Notes under the pieces: generated by a model
What the model saw: the letters and a program-made list of their open reading frames with translations, nothing else
What the model was told of the DNA's origin: nothing
The model's database searches: none
In this document: positions 1-8,742 of the stretch, in pieces
Position numbering within the stretch: position 1 is the first letter of the stretch
Layout: each line of letters begins with the position of its first letter
Source of the DNA: Sutcliffiella horikoshii
GTDB lineage: Bacteria; Bacillota; Bacilli; Bacillales; Bacillaceae_I
Assembly (NCBI RefSeq): GCF_019931755.1
Contig: NZ_CP082918.1
Coordinates: 1,530,001 to 1,594,000, forward strand
Length of the DNA: 64,000 nucleotides
Direction: 5' to 3'
Position numbers and translations under genes: made by a program

Positions 1-826
1 AGCAGGCGGCTCCACATCTCAACCAACACCAGCACCAGCTCCGAGCCAACCTACTTCTATTACGTACACGATTAAAGCCGGAGATTCTTTGTCCATCATT
101 GCAAGGGAACATCAAACAACCTTAGCCAATCTTTTGAAACTGAATCCCTCCATTAAAGACGTTAACAGAATCTATATAGGCCAGAAAATAAATGTTGCAG
201 CACCAAATAGCACGGCACCGAGCCAACCTGTCACGCCTGCTCCTAGTCCAAGCCAACCGGCGCCTAAGGCTAGTACATATACCATCAAGAGCGGGGATAA
301 CCTTTCATCTGTAGCAAACAGACATGGTGTAACACTTAATGCCTTGTTGTCTGCAAATCCTTCTATCCAAAATGCAAACCGTATTTATGTTGGCCAAGTT
401 ATCAATATCCCAGGAAATGTAACTGCTAATCCTGGAAATGACGCGTCTTGGGAAGCGAAAGCGGATGCAATTATTGAAACAGGAAAAAAGTATTTAGGTG
501 CTAAATACTTGTATGGTGCTTCCACAAACCGTACGGATGCATTTGATTGTTCTTCCTATACGGTAAAGGTATTTGCTGAAAACGGGATCAACCTACCAAG
601 AACTTCCGCGCAACAAGGGAATGTAGGAAAGGAAATACCATTGAGTGAGATTCGTAAAGGGGACTTGGTATTTTTTGATACAGAAGGCGATGGTGTCATC
701 AACCATGTTTCCATCGTGACGGATTCAAACACTCTCCTTCATGCAGCTACTAGTACAGGGGTTGCTTTCTCTTCTTATAATACTTATTGGAAACCGAGAG
801 CGGTAAAAGCGGTTCGTGTTCTTTAA
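1..826 (+). CDS. LysM-NlpC/P60 cell-wall endopeptidase (5' end outside window)
   Basis: The reading frame is open from base 2, so the true start lies upstream; the ATG at 89 is internal, in the middle of a LysM repeat. What is visible is a Pro/Ser/Ala/Thr-rich linker, a LysM repeat (YTIKAGDSLSIIA onward), a second linker, another LysM (YTIKSGDNLSSVA) and a C-terminal NlpC/P60 domain. The domain carries the catalytic Cys in DCSS and His in NHVSIV, with a further His in LLHAA. Proteins of this build, such as LytE, LytF and CwlS, are secreted D,L-endopeptidases that bind peptidoglycan through LysM and cut stem peptides during cell separation or growth. The signal peptide must lie outside the window. 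Which paralogue this is cannot be decided. Confidence 0.93.
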   Translation, partial: AGGSTSQPTPAPAPSQPTSITYTIKAGDSLSIIAREHQTTLANLLKLNPSIKDVNRIYIGQKINVAAPNSTAPSQPVTPAPSPSQPAPKASTYTIKSGDNLSSVANRHGVTLNALLSANPSIQNANRIYVGQVINIPGNVTANPGNDASWEAKADAIIETGKKYLGAKYLYGASTNRTDAFDCSSYTVKVFAENGINLPRTSAQQGNVGKEIPLSEIRKGDLVFFDTEGDGVINHVSIVTDSNTLLHAATSTGVAFSSYNTYWKPRAVKAVRVL

Positions 827-1040
827 GCTTTACAAAATGTTAATATAACCATCAAACCAGTTTAACAAAGTAGAAATATAATGTTTTTTTAAGGTTGTTT
901 CACAACTTTAGTAGAACAATGCTGTTGCCTTGTCTAACATGTCATGAATTACTCCCCTTTTTCATAATGAATAGATGCAACGGAACAACCTTTACCCTTT
1001 ATCATTAAAATTAGGCTACTTTCACAAACTTGATGCCAGG

Positions 1041-1076
1041 AAAAAAGAGATGGATCGGATGCATCTCTTTTTTTCG
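1041..1076 (+). terminator. Rho-independent terminator
   Basis: The arms AAAGAGATG and CATCTCTTT flank a short loop and are followed by a T run. It lies about 215 bases after the endopeptidase stop. The stretch 827-1040 holds no convincing gene, so this may end a long 3' UTR or an unrecognised short transcript. Confidence 0.75.
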
Positions 1077-1111
1077 TGGCTTTTTTCTTGAGATAAGAAA
1101 GCATATAATTC

Positions 1112-1454
1112 GGTTGATTTCCGTTCCAGGCGCTTCGCTTGCCTGCGGGCGGTCCGTGAGCCTCCTCACTCCGTTGCGGGGTCTCACCTGTCCCTTCCTC
1201 CCGCGGGCGTCTGCGCGCCTTCCACTACAATCAACAAGGTGACTGTGTTCACCTAAGGGTTTGTGAAAAGGTATTTAACCGAGTTAACTGTATAAGCACT
1301 AACATTTCGTTCACCTAATTTCTAGCTGTGGATTGGAGCAAATGGCGAAGACTCCTGAGGGAGATAGCGCTAGGTGGAGACCCCACAGGCGTAGCCGAGG
1401 AGGCTCCAGCAGCGCCCCTAGGAAAGCGAAGCCATTTGCGGAAATCAACAGCGG
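1112..1454. repeat. Composite dispersed repeat, copy 1
   Basis: Two GC-rich modules of about 125 bases face each other across a spacer of about 90 bases. The left module (1112-1237) begins GTTGATTTCCGTTCC and ends near CAATCAAC. The right module (1325-1454) begins near GGATTGGAGCAAATGGCG and ends GGAAATCAACAG. The reverse complement of the left resembles the right, sharing GAGACCCC, GAGGAGGCTC and AAGCGAAG blocks. Copies with the same order and a related spacer lie at 21552-21888 and 28988-29328. Open frames across it reflect GC-rich sequence and are not genes. Confidence 0.9.
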
Positions 1455-1663
1455 TGCATGAACAAGCAATTAAAAAGGACATGGCGTTTTTGCTCGGTTT
1501 TTCTTATCTCCTCCTCAAGACTTAGTATCTTTCGGTATAAAGCTGGAAATGACTGTAGGTAAAAGAATGAAAGAAAACCATTCTGCAGTATGTTATCGAA
1601 AACAGCGTAAAAATCTATACTAAGAGTGAGAACAAAACAAAGGAATGATGGAGGATGAAAACA

Positions 1664-1780
1664 ATGTTAACATTACTATTCGGAAGAAAAAATGAGGAAT
1701 TGGCGAAAAAGCATGAAGCATCGATGGATGAAAAAAGAATAGAAATATATCTAAAAAGTGATTTCGTTCGAAGATTCTAA
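1664..1780 (+). CDS. Small hypothetical protein, 38 residues
   Basis: The frame begins at ATG 1664 with GGAGG at 1650-1654, nine bases upstream. An in-frame ATG at 1655 abuts the ribosome site and is less likely. The product starts MLTLLFGRKNEELAKKHEAS and ends in a basic RRF. It is charged, probably helical, and has no membrane segment or known motif. It stands alone between a repeat and the sigma/anti-sigma pair. The good ribosome site is the main support; no function can be given. Confidence 0.5.
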   Translation: MLTLLFGRKNEELAKKHEASMDEKRIEIYLKSDFVRRF

Positions 1781-1908
1781 TGGGAGCTGCTGAAAATTGG
1801 TGGCTTCTTTTTTTATGGCCATTTAATTAAAGAATACATTCATTTTTCTGAAAATACACCTTGTAAATGGTATAATTGTTGATATAAGACAAAAGATTCA
1901 TAAAAAGG

Positions 1909-4071
1909 GTGAAAAAGGATTTGAATGAAGAAAGTCTAGAAATAAAAGAGATATTAGCTGGCAGCAAAGATAAATATTTTCAACTAATCGATCGCTATAA
2001 GGACAAGCTTTTTGCAGTAGCTTATCATATGTCTGCAAGTGAAGCAGAAGCAGAAAAAATAGTAGAAAAAGGTTTTATTGAAGTTTATCAAAACCTAGAA
2101 AAATACGATGATTCCCTCTTTTTTTCTGATTGGCTTTACGAACGATTCATTCCAATATTATGTGTGAAGAGAGACAAGGATAGTACCCAACAGGCCAAAC
2201 TGCCTTTTCATAATCCGCATTATATAGAGATGGAAGAAGCCCTTCATTCCTTGGCATCTGAAGCAAAGTTTCAATTCCTACTAATGAAGCTGTTGGATTT
2301 CCCTACTGCTAAACTCTCGGGACTAATCGGCATAAGTAAAGAGGAAATAGAAGAAAATTATTCCAACTCATTAAATCAAATTCGACGTTCTACATTATCA
2401 AATGATATCAAACTAGAAGGCGAAGAATGCCATAGTGAGGAAGAGCTTTCTTTGTATTTTGATGGGAAGTTAAGCAATGAAAAGTTACGGAAGATAGAGG
2501 AACATTTAGAGTTCTGTCCGGATTGTAGAGAAGTATTACATTTTCTTAAACAAGAAGAATCTACGTTAGAGAAGGTATTGGAATACCCAAAACTTAATGA
2601 ATCATTTAACGATCAAGTATTGAGGAAGCTCGACCCTTATGTTCCAGCTAAACCAAAGCATCGCACATGGAAATATCAACTTAGTGCAGTGGGAATATTA
2701 GGCGCAATCTTCTTATTCAGTGTCGTTATTTTACCAACCCTTAAGCCGCTTGCATCCATGGTGTCTACATATATGCAGCATGGAACCATTTATAATGTCT
2801 GGACGGAAGGTACATATGCAGTAACCGATGAAGAAATTACTTTAGAGATCACAAAAGTGGAAATTGATTCCCTATACATGGCTGTTTACTATGAGATTAG
2901 CAGAGAAGGAGAAGAACTACCCAAGACATTTCCAGTTGAAGATGTGGATTTTTATAGCTCTAAGCCATTGAGGATTGTAGATGAATCTGGGAAACAATAC
3001 CCAGTTGACGCAACGATCCCAGACCATCTTCGGTATGCTAGTAGTCTTGCTGAAGAGGAAGGGGTGGAAAAAGAAAGACCCTACTATCTTTTGAAAATGC
3101 CTGATAAGCTACCTGACGAGTTTAACCTTGAAATAAACTTTGCAAGGCTTCAAGGACAATTTGGGAAATGGAACATAGAAATTCCGATAAGGTATGACAA
3201 GGTGGAAGACACAGCTGTGACAGTTAAACTGGACAAAACATTGAATATTGACGATAAAGCAGTCGTTGAGATAATGGATGCTACCTATAGTAAAAACGGC
3301 AGCAGATTAAGGTATAAAATTAATCACACGGATGAAGAGGAAGCTAGATTAATGAAGCTCCTGAAAGAACATGATCAAGAATATCGGATGGAAGAAATAC
3401 TACAGGGACGTCATGTCGGACTGCATGTTACAACGGAAGAAGAACATCTTGTCTTGCCTAACTACTTTCACTTTATGGACCCTTATGGACCCAATGAACC
3501 GGTAGAATTATATTTTTCAAATTATTATATTGGCAATGAGGAACAGATACAAATGGGGAGGCATCAAATAGAGGGGCAAATAGAAAATCCAATGGAAGAA
3601 CTTTATATAAAAATGTTGGGTGCTTCTTTTCAAGAACCGACATTCTTCTCTCTGGAAGTACCACTTGAAGAAACAGAGACTACTCCCTTGGAGGGTACCA
3701 TCAATAACTACAAGTTATCGGATTACAGTCTAACTCCTGTTAAAGACGGAGAAGGAAATATCACGAAGTATGCGCTCATAATTAATGGGGAGAACCAACA
3801 AAAGGGAGCAAGTGGAGATATTGGTTGGGAACTATCTGATCAATCTGGTAATTATATTCCAACAGAAGGCTGGTATCATTACGAAGATATGCAAAAAGAA
3901 GGCGTCAAAAAGTTGCTGCATGTTGATATCGTCCCACATAACACTGGAAACGAATTTCCTGAAAATTTGGTGATAAAAGCGGATTATATTTATACACATT
4001 ACAATGAAAAAGAATGGGAAAAGATCCCTTTGTTCGATGAAGAAGAGAAAAACGATAGTGAGTCAGAGTGA
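1909..4071 (+). CDS. Fused ECF-sigma-like / zinc-finger anti-sigma membrane protein (DUF4179-like)
   Basis: The start is a GTG, with an extended -10 (TGGTATAAT) near 1868-1876. Residues about 10-90 resemble ECF sigma region 2. Residues about 110-165 look like a degenerate region 4 (FPTAKLSGLIGISKEEIEEN). Residues about 173-215 form a zinc-type anti-sigma motif, with a Cys and His early and then HLEFCPDC. One membrane segment lies near 258-280 (AVGILGAIFLFSVVILPTL). The remaining 430 or so residues should be extracytoplasmic and begin NVWTEGTYAVTDEEITLEIT, resembling DUF4179-type sensor domains. Separate sigma and anti-sigma proteins are normal; here both are in one chain. The next gene is a paralogue joined by a TGATG stop-start overlap. 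Whether the sigma part still works is unknown, since its core and DNA-recognition residues look weak. Confidence 0.8.
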   Translation: MKKDLNEESLEIKEILAGSKDKYFQLIDRYKDKLFAVAYHMSASEAEAEKIVEKGFIEVYQNLEKYDDSLFFSDWLYERFIPILCVKRDKDSTQQAKLPFHNPHYIEMEEALHSLASEAKFQFLLMKLLDFPTAKLSGLIGISKEEIEENYSNSLNQIRRSTLSNDIKLEGEECHSEEELSLYFDGKLSNEKLRKIEEHLEFCPDCREVLHFLKQEESTLEKVLEYPKLNESFNDQVLRKLDPYVPAKPKHRTWKYQLSAVGILGAIFLFSVVILPTLKPLASMVSTYMQHGTIYNVWTEGTYAVTDEEITLEITKVEIDSLYMAVYYEISREGEELPKTFPVEDVDFYSSKPLRIVDESGKQYPVDATIPDHLRYASSLAEEEGVEKERPYYLLKMPDKLPDEFNLEINFARLQGQFGKWNIEIPIRYDKVEDTAVTVKLDKTLNIDDKAVVEIMDATYSKNGSRLRYKINHTDEEEARLMKLLKEHDQEYRMEEILQGRHVGLHVTTEEEHLVLPNYFHFMDPYGPNEPVELYFSNYYIGNEEQIQMGRHQIEGQIENPMEELYIKMLGASFQEPTFFSLEVPLEETETTPLEGTINNYKLSDYSLTPVKDGEGNITKYALIINGENQQKGASGDIGWELSDQSGNYIPTEGWYHYEDMQKEGVKKLLHVDIVPHNTGNEFPENLVIKADYIYTHYNEKEWEKIPLFDEEEKNDSESE

Positions 4072-6131
4072 TGGATGAAAAAATATATGTGAAAAGAGTA
4101 CTAGCAGGTGACTTGGAAGCTTTTGACCCAATCATTGAAAAATATAAAAACAGTGTGTACAGGGTGGGGTATTGGTTATCAGGGAGTCAGGCATTAGCTG
4201 AAAAAGTTACAAATAAATGCTTTGTAAAAGTGTTTGGAAACCTATCAAACTATCAAGAAAAGGAACTGTTCTCGTTTTGGTTGTATCAGGAGGTATTACC
4301 TCTCCTGAAAGAGTTGCCTATATTGGAGGATGGAAAGGGTTTTGGAAACTGGCTTTCTGATAATCCACATTATATGCAGTTGCAGGAAGAGATACTTTCT
4401 ATAAGAAAGGAAACGAGGGTTCCCTTGTTGATTTCCTATTTACTCATTGAGTTAACGGATGAACGGAAAGCGGTCCTTTCTGAAAATAGCGTGAGAGAAT
4501 TCACTGGGTATCTATTGGAAGCGAAAAAAATAATTAGGCAGAACTTTGTTTCCCAAAATGAGAAGCCTACTGATTCCTGCTTGGGAGTGGAAGAACTAAT
4601 TGCCTATCAAAACGAAATACTGGAGAGTCCGGAAAAGATTCGGATGGATGACCATCTGGAATTTTGCCCGGTATGCAGAGAATTGCTTCAACATTTAGAG
4701 CGGGAAGAGGGAATGTTGCAGCATGTGCTTCAAGCACCGGCGCTGGAAGATGATTTTAATGTAAAGGTCTTAGCGCAATTGACACCATATACAGTCAAGA
4801 CACCTAAACAACGTACCATGGCTTATCAGTTGGGTGTGATTGGTGTGATGATCTCTGTGATTGTCGGTGGGTTTGTTGTTTTGCCGACTGTTATCCCATG
4901 GACAAAGATGGTAAGCAATTATTTAATTTACGGTAGTTTTTATAATGTATGGGCAGAGGGAACTTACACAGCAGAAGACAATGATATTACGGTGGAAATA
5001 ACAGGCGTTGATGTGGATCCTTTGCATATGGTCGTTCACTATGAAGTATCCAGTGAAGTAAAGGAATCAGGTGCGGGTGGGGTTGACAGGTTTACCGTTT
5101 ATGCCGTAGATGAAGATGGTAAAACGTATCCGATGGAGGCTGCATCCGCAAAAGATAGTCTTATGGAGAAAACCGGAGCAAGCCAGGAAAAGAAAAGGTT
5201 AGCTGACACCAATTTTTATGTAAGAGCAATGAACGAAACAGCCCTGCCGGATAAATTTACGCTTATCATTCGATACCATATGTTGAACAGCAGGGGCGGA
5301 GATTGGGAGATTGAGGTTCCAATAGAATATGATAAAGCAATGGAAGATATAGAAGTGCTGGAATTAAATGAAATACTAGTTGTTGATGAAAAAATTGAAC
5401 TTGAAATCCTTTCTATAGAAAAAGGAAAGTACGGGAGCAGATTGAAATATGATGTAAGACTGAAGGAAGAGGAAATCGAGAGAATTGATACCAACCTGAA
5501 ACGGACAAATCAGAAATATGATGAACAGTTTTTTATGAGTTATCACGATGTGTATGCCTCAGTGGTATTGGTCAACAATCAAAATGAGTACCTGATTCCA
5601 ATCGGTTACCCTTCTATAAATAATATGAGCTCCCTGTATCAAATTGATTTTTCAAATGTTTACGCTGATCAGGACTTAAAGGGAATTAAAGGTGTAGCTA
5701 CAGGGGATGAAAAGCTGTTTGCAGAAATTAAGGCCATCTACTACCATGAACCGGGCTTTTATTCTCTTACCGTTCCTTTGGAGGAAACAACGGAGAAACC
5801 ATTAAATATTGATTTAGATGGATACACTTTAGACGAGCTTTCTGTAAAAAAACAAGAAGGTGAACCTACCAACGTTTTGATAACAGGCCAACGAACACAA
5901 AATTATAAATCTCGCAACTTCCATTGGGAGTTTTTTGATGATAACGGGCAAAGGATGAATGTGTACAATATACCTGACTATGATTGGTTTGATCGACAGG
6001 AAGTAAACCGCAAAGTGGAATTGATTAACGTGGAAGTAGATCCTGAAGAATCACAATTAATGATACAAGCCACTCAAATATCCAATGATTATTTTTTTGA
6101 AAAAAAGGAACATAGAATTCCAGTAAATTAA
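4071..6131 (+). CDS. Second fused ECF-sigma-like / anti-sigma membrane protein
   Basis: The start ATG at 4071 overlaps the upstream stop as TGATG, which suggests translational coupling; a GTG one codon earlier is less likely. The layout matches the upstream protein. It has a sigma region 2-like N-terminus (residues about 8-85), a poorly conserved region 4-like part, an anti-sigma motif with HLEFCPVC near residue 200, one membrane helix (GVIGVMISVIVGGFVVLPTV) and a long outer domain beginning NVWAEGTYTAEDNDITVEIT. The two clearly arose by duplication but have diverged widely. They may sense different signals or form a heteromeric sensor. The family assignment rests on motif reading alone. Confidence 0.8.
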   Translation: MDEKIYVKRVLAGDLEAFDPIIEKYKNSVYRVGYWLSGSQALAEKVTNKCFVKVFGNLSNYQEKELFSFWLYQEVLPLLKELPILEDGKGFGNWLSDNPHYMQLQEEILSIRKETRVPLLISYLLIELTDERKAVLSENSVREFTGYLLEAKKIIRQNFVSQNEKPTDSCLGVEELIAYQNEILESPEKIRMDDHLEFCPVCRELLQHLEREEGMLQHVLQAPALEDDFNVKVLAQLTPYTVKTPKQRTMAYQLGVIGVMISVIVGGFVVLPTVIPWTKMVSNYLIYGSFYNVWAEGTYTAEDNDITVEITGVDVDPLHMVVHYEVSSEVKESGAGGVDRFTVYAVDEDGKTYPMEAASAKDSLMEKTGASQEKKRLADTNFYVRAMNETALPDKFTLIIRYHMLNSRGGDWEIEVPIEYDKAMEDIEVLELNEILVVDEKIELEILSIEKGKYGSRLKYDVRLKEEEIERIDTNLKRTNQKYDEQFFMSYHDVYASVVLVNNQNEYLIPIGYPSINNMSSLYQIDFSNVYADQDLKGIKGVATGDEKLFAEIKAIYYHEPGFYSLTVPLEETTEKPLNIDLDGYTLDELSVKKQEGEPTNVLITGQRTQNYKSRNFHWEFFDDNGQRMNVYNIPDYDWFDRQEVNRKVELINVEVDPEESQLMIQATQISNDYFFEKKEHRIPVN

Positions 6132-6216
6132 TGCGTTGGCGTATGAATGTCCCAATTGCTCATCTTTCTTGGTATAATGGGGAAAAGATGAAGTGGACGA
6201 TGAAGGAGTATTTTAT

Positions 6217-6519
6217 ATGAATGAAAAAGCGATCCAAACCTTTCGGGATTGTATCCCATTATTCCAAGTACTGGCGGATGAAGCGAGACAGGATATTATT
6301 CTGCTATTGGCAGAAAAAGAAGCATTGACTGTAACAGAAATCGCAGAAACATCCAGGCTTTCAAGGCCCGCCATTTCCCACCACTTGAAAATATTACGGG
6401 ATAATAAACTGGTGGAAATTGAGCAAAAGGGAACTCAACGAATTTATTCTCTGAGTTTGGAACCATCCGTTGCCATGCTAAAGGATTTGATTGGAATTGT
6501 GGAGAGTGAGTGTTTATAG
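6217..6519 (+). CDS. ArsR-family winged-helix regulator
   Basis: The start ATG at 6217 has AAGGAG eight bases upstream; a GTG at 6193 is in frame but has no ribosome site. The 100-residue product has the ArsR fold: FQVLADEARQDIILLLAE, then TVTEIAETSRLSRPAISHHL as recognition helix, then a wing (VEIEQKGTQRIYSL). It lacks the CxC metal site of classical ArsR/SmtB sensors, having only a Cys near the start and one at the end, so the inducer may not be a metal. The SDR gene follows but has its own terminator and promoter between. The target is probably its own promoter or that SDR. Confidence 0.85.
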   Translation: MNEKAIQTFRDCIPLFQVLADEARQDIILLLAEKEALTVTEIAETSRLSRPAISHHLKILRDNKLVEIEQKGTQRIYSLSLEPSVAMLKDLIGIVESECL

Positions 6520-6530
6520 TTTATAGGGGA

Positions 6531-6560
6531 AGCAGCCATCAGAGTGTGGCTGTTTTTTTA
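6531..6560 (+). terminator. Rho-independent terminator after the ArsR gene
   Basis: A CAGCCA/TGGCTG hairpin is followed by seven T residues, separating the ArsR gene from the SDR gene. Confidence 0.75.
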
Positions 6561-6570
6561 TGCCTCATTC

Positions 6571-6599
6571 GTTACAACACAAATTGTAAACGTTATAAT
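6571..6599 (+). promoter_or_regulatory. Probable promoter of the SDR gene
   Basis: TATAAT at 6594-6599 lies 17 bases from GTTACA at 6571-6576. GTTACA and the later TGTAAAC form an imperfect inverted repeat that could be an operator. Confidence 0.45.
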
Positions 6600-6629
6600 A
6601 GAAGTATTATAAAAGGAAGGACGTGTTGT

Positions 6630-7418
6630 TTGGTGGAAATGAATCTTAAAGGAAAAACGGCTTTAGTTTTGGCTTCTAGCCAAGGTCTTGGAAAGGCGAT
6701 TGCCTCTTCACTCATTGGCGAAGGAGTCAATGTGGTTCTTGCTAGCAGAAACGAAGAAAAGTTAGCTGATGTGCAACGTGAATTAAGAGGAATTGATGGT
6801 GGTCAAGCTACTTATATTCAAACGGACATAACAGAGCCTTCTCAGATTAAACGTGCCGTAAATCATGCGGTGGATACATATGGTCGACTAGATATTTTGG
6901 TGAACAACGCTGGGGGTCCCCCTGCAGGTTCATTTGAACAGATAACAGATGAGCAGTGGCAGCAGGCTTTTGAATTAAATCTATTAAGCTATATCAGAAC
7001 TATCCGCGAAGCACTTCCCCACCTTAAGAAAAACGGAGGGAAAATCATCAATATTGCTTCGTCATCCATCAAGGAACCAATTCCCGGCTTATTGCTGTCC
7101 AATACGTTCCGTACAGGAATCGTTGGTTTGACCAAGACTTTAGCTGGTGAGCTTGCGGGAGATAACATTTTGATTAATACTGTCGCACCGGGGAGAATTG
7201 CTACAGACAGAGTGGCATTTTTGGATGAAGTGAATGCGGAAAAACAAGGTATCACGAAAGCGGAGATGGAAGAGAAAGTTAAAGGGGGAATTCCGCTTGG
7301 TCGTTACGGTGAGCCGGAGGAATTTGCAAAAGTGGTAACGTTTCTTGTGTCAGATGCAAACAGCTATATGACGGGAAGCTCGTTCTTGGTTGATGGCGGC
7401 ATGGTCAAATCCATATAA
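6630..7418 (+). CDS. SDR-family oxidoreductase with atypical active site
   Basis: This is a Rossmann-fold short-chain dehydrogenase of about 262 residues. The nucleotide motif reads ASSQGLG, followed by NNAGG, the NIASSS strand and a C-terminal DGG. In place of the usual YxxxK, the region after the active-site serine reads LSNTFRTGIVGLTK, so the canonical tyrosine is missing. A subgroup of SDRs carries this SN..R.G version, so it is probably a family trait and not damage. The ribosome site AAGGAAGG at 6613-6620 best fits TTG 6630 (nine bases) or GTG 6633; the ATG at 6639 has only a poor site. The substrate is unknown. Confidence 0.85.
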   Translation: MVEMNLKGKTALVLASSQGLGKAIASSLIGEGVNVVLASRNEEKLADVQRELRGIDGGQATYIQTDITEPSQIKRAVNHAVDTYGRLDILVNNAGGPPAGSFEQITDEQWQQAFELNLLSYIRTIREALPHLKKNGGKIINIASSSIKEPIPGLLLSNTFRTGIVGLTKTLAGELAGDNILINTVAPGRIATDRVAFLDEVNAEKQGITKAEMEEKVKGGIPLGRYGEPEEFAKVVTFLVSDANSYMTGSSFLVDGGMVKSI

Positions 7419-7458
7419 AATAGTAGTAATTGTTTAAGAGAAGGGAAGCTAGGGAGTT

Positions 7459-8073
7459 ATGAAGAATTTATTACTGTTAATACTTGGAGGGTTTGCAATA
7501 GGAATTCTCTTGGGAGTTCTGAATGTTCAATTCAACTTCTGGATATTTGTTGTGCTCCTTGTTTTAGCATTTATCGCCTTATCTTACAGGGATGTTAAAT
7601 ATATGTTTTTATCCCGGGATGTGGAGAAGATAGAGAAATATTTAGAAAAAAAGCGTCATGAGCCGTATTATGGGTTTGTTTTAGAATTGGCAGACGGGAA
7701 TTTGACTGGTGCCAAGAAAGAGCTGGAGGAGCTTGAACGGAAGTGGAAAGGAAAAAAGACCGCAGTCTTTTGGGCTCAGTATTATTTAAGAGTCGGCAAC
7801 TACACAAAGGCGAAAGAGCAAGTTGTAAAAGTGGATCAGCACGAAATTAAGACGTATATCACGGCTGGAATTGCCGTGGCAGAAAAAGATTACAAGAAGG
7901 CGGAAGAGCTTAGAGGCGAAGTGAGAAAAGATTGGATGAAGTTTGCCATCGATACGGAGCTTGCTTTAAGCCGCAAAAACTATACACTTGCAAAAGAAAA
8001 AAAGGAACAGGCACTAGCGGCCACAAAAGGTTTGCAATATTATATGATGTCCAAGGAGTTTCAAGAAATTTAA
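7459..8073 (+). CDS. Membrane-anchored TPR-like protein
   Basis: The 204-residue product begins with two closely spaced hydrophobic segments (residues about 3-20 and 26-42). After these comes a charged helical domain with repeated pairs of the FWAQYYLRVGNYTKAKEQ type, resembling degenerate TPR units. Such proteins usually sit in the cytoplasmic membrane with the helical part in the cytoplasm, probably as a scaffold. It lies between the SDR gene and hutP with no clear terminator after it. I do not recognise an experimentally named homologue. Confidence 0.7.
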   Translation: MKNLLLLILGGFAIGILLGVLNVQFNFWIFVVLLVLAFIALSYRDVKYMFLSRDVEKIEKYLEKKRHEPYYGFVLELADGNLTGAKKELEELERKWKGKKTAVFWAQYYLRVGNYTKAKEQVVKVDQHEIKTYITAGIAVAEKDYKKAEELRGEVRKDWMKFAIDTELALSRKNYTLAKEKKEQALAATKGLQYYMMSKEFQEI

Positions 8074-8165
8074 AAGGAGAAACTCCTTGACAGGAAGGCA
8101 CGGACAAATTTACACTTGAGGTAGACATTAGTTATTAGAAAATTTTCAGTATTGAGGTAATGCAT

Positions 8166-8606
8166 ATGGTACTAGCGATAGATCGACGAATTGGCAAATA
8201 TGCAATACTTCTCGCGATGAACGGCGACCAGGAGGAATTTCCGGTAGCAACACCGCCACAATGGAAAAGCTGTATGGGAAAAGTCGGTTCCATGGATTCG
8301 CAAAAAGTGGTAGCAGCTATTGAAACTGCCGCCAAGCGGGAAGGTATCATCAAATCCGATGGATACCGGGAAACACATGCACTATATCATGCCATCATGG
8401 ATGCTCTTAGTGGAGTGACACGCGGTCAAGTCCAGCTTGGTTCTGTCATGAGGACCGTAGGCTTGCGTTTTGCCGTTGTAAGGGGAAATCCTTATGAGGA
8501 TCTAGAAGAAGGCGACTGGATTGCAGTTGCACTTTATGGAACGATTGGGGCTCCTGTCAGGGGATCGGAGCATGAAACAATCGGTCTGGGAATAAATCAC
8601 ATTTAA
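8166..8606 (+). CDS. hutP: HutP, histidine-responsive antiterminator
   Basis: HutP is an RNA-binding hexamer that needs L-histidine and a divalent metal. When bound it prevents termination ahead of hutH. The roughly 146-residue product keeps family landmarks: [20 protein letters not shown], the metal/histidine site region [33 protein letters not shown] and the terminal [17 protein letters not shown] at 8153-8157 favours ATG 8166 over ATG 8160, which is only two bases away. The expected target hairpin follows at 8637-8685. Confidence 0.96.
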   Translation: MVLAIDRRIGKYAILLAMNGDQEEFPVATPPQWKSCMGKVGSMDSQKVVAAIETAAKREGIIKSDGYRETHALYHAIMDALSGVTRGQVQLGSVMRTVGLRFAVVRGNPYEDLEEGDWIAVALYGTIGAPVRGSEHETIGLGINHI

Positions 8607-8636
8607 ATATTTTTGCCCATAGTTGCTGATAAATAG

Positions 8637-8685
8637 GGGGCTGTACTTTGATCATCTTACATGGTCGAAGTATGGCCTCTTTTTG
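8637..8685 (+). terminator. HutP-controlled terminator before hutH
   Basis: Bases 8637-8655 pair with 8661-8679 over 19 positions, several being G-U, around the loop CTTAC. A run of five T follows. UAG triplets at about 8622 and 8634 precede it, fitting the NAG-type sites HutP binds. By analogy with B. subtilis hut, histidine-bound HutP would open this hairpin. The pairing is seen directly; control by HutP is inferred. Confidence 0.85.
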
Positions 8686-8742
8686 TGTGGGAAAAGGGGG
8701 AAATCGTCTATGGAGAAACAGCGGGAAAAGGGGAGAGTCGCA

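Noticed and set aside
1030..1242. Open frame of 70 codons over the left module of composite repeat copy 1, with similar frames at 21554 and 28989
   Set aside because: The frames are created by the GC-rich repeat itself, recur with it, lack ribosome sites and are interrupted differently in each copy.
1328..1525. Open frame over the right repeat module
   Set aside because: Repeat sequence without a ribosome site; other copies do not keep the frame.
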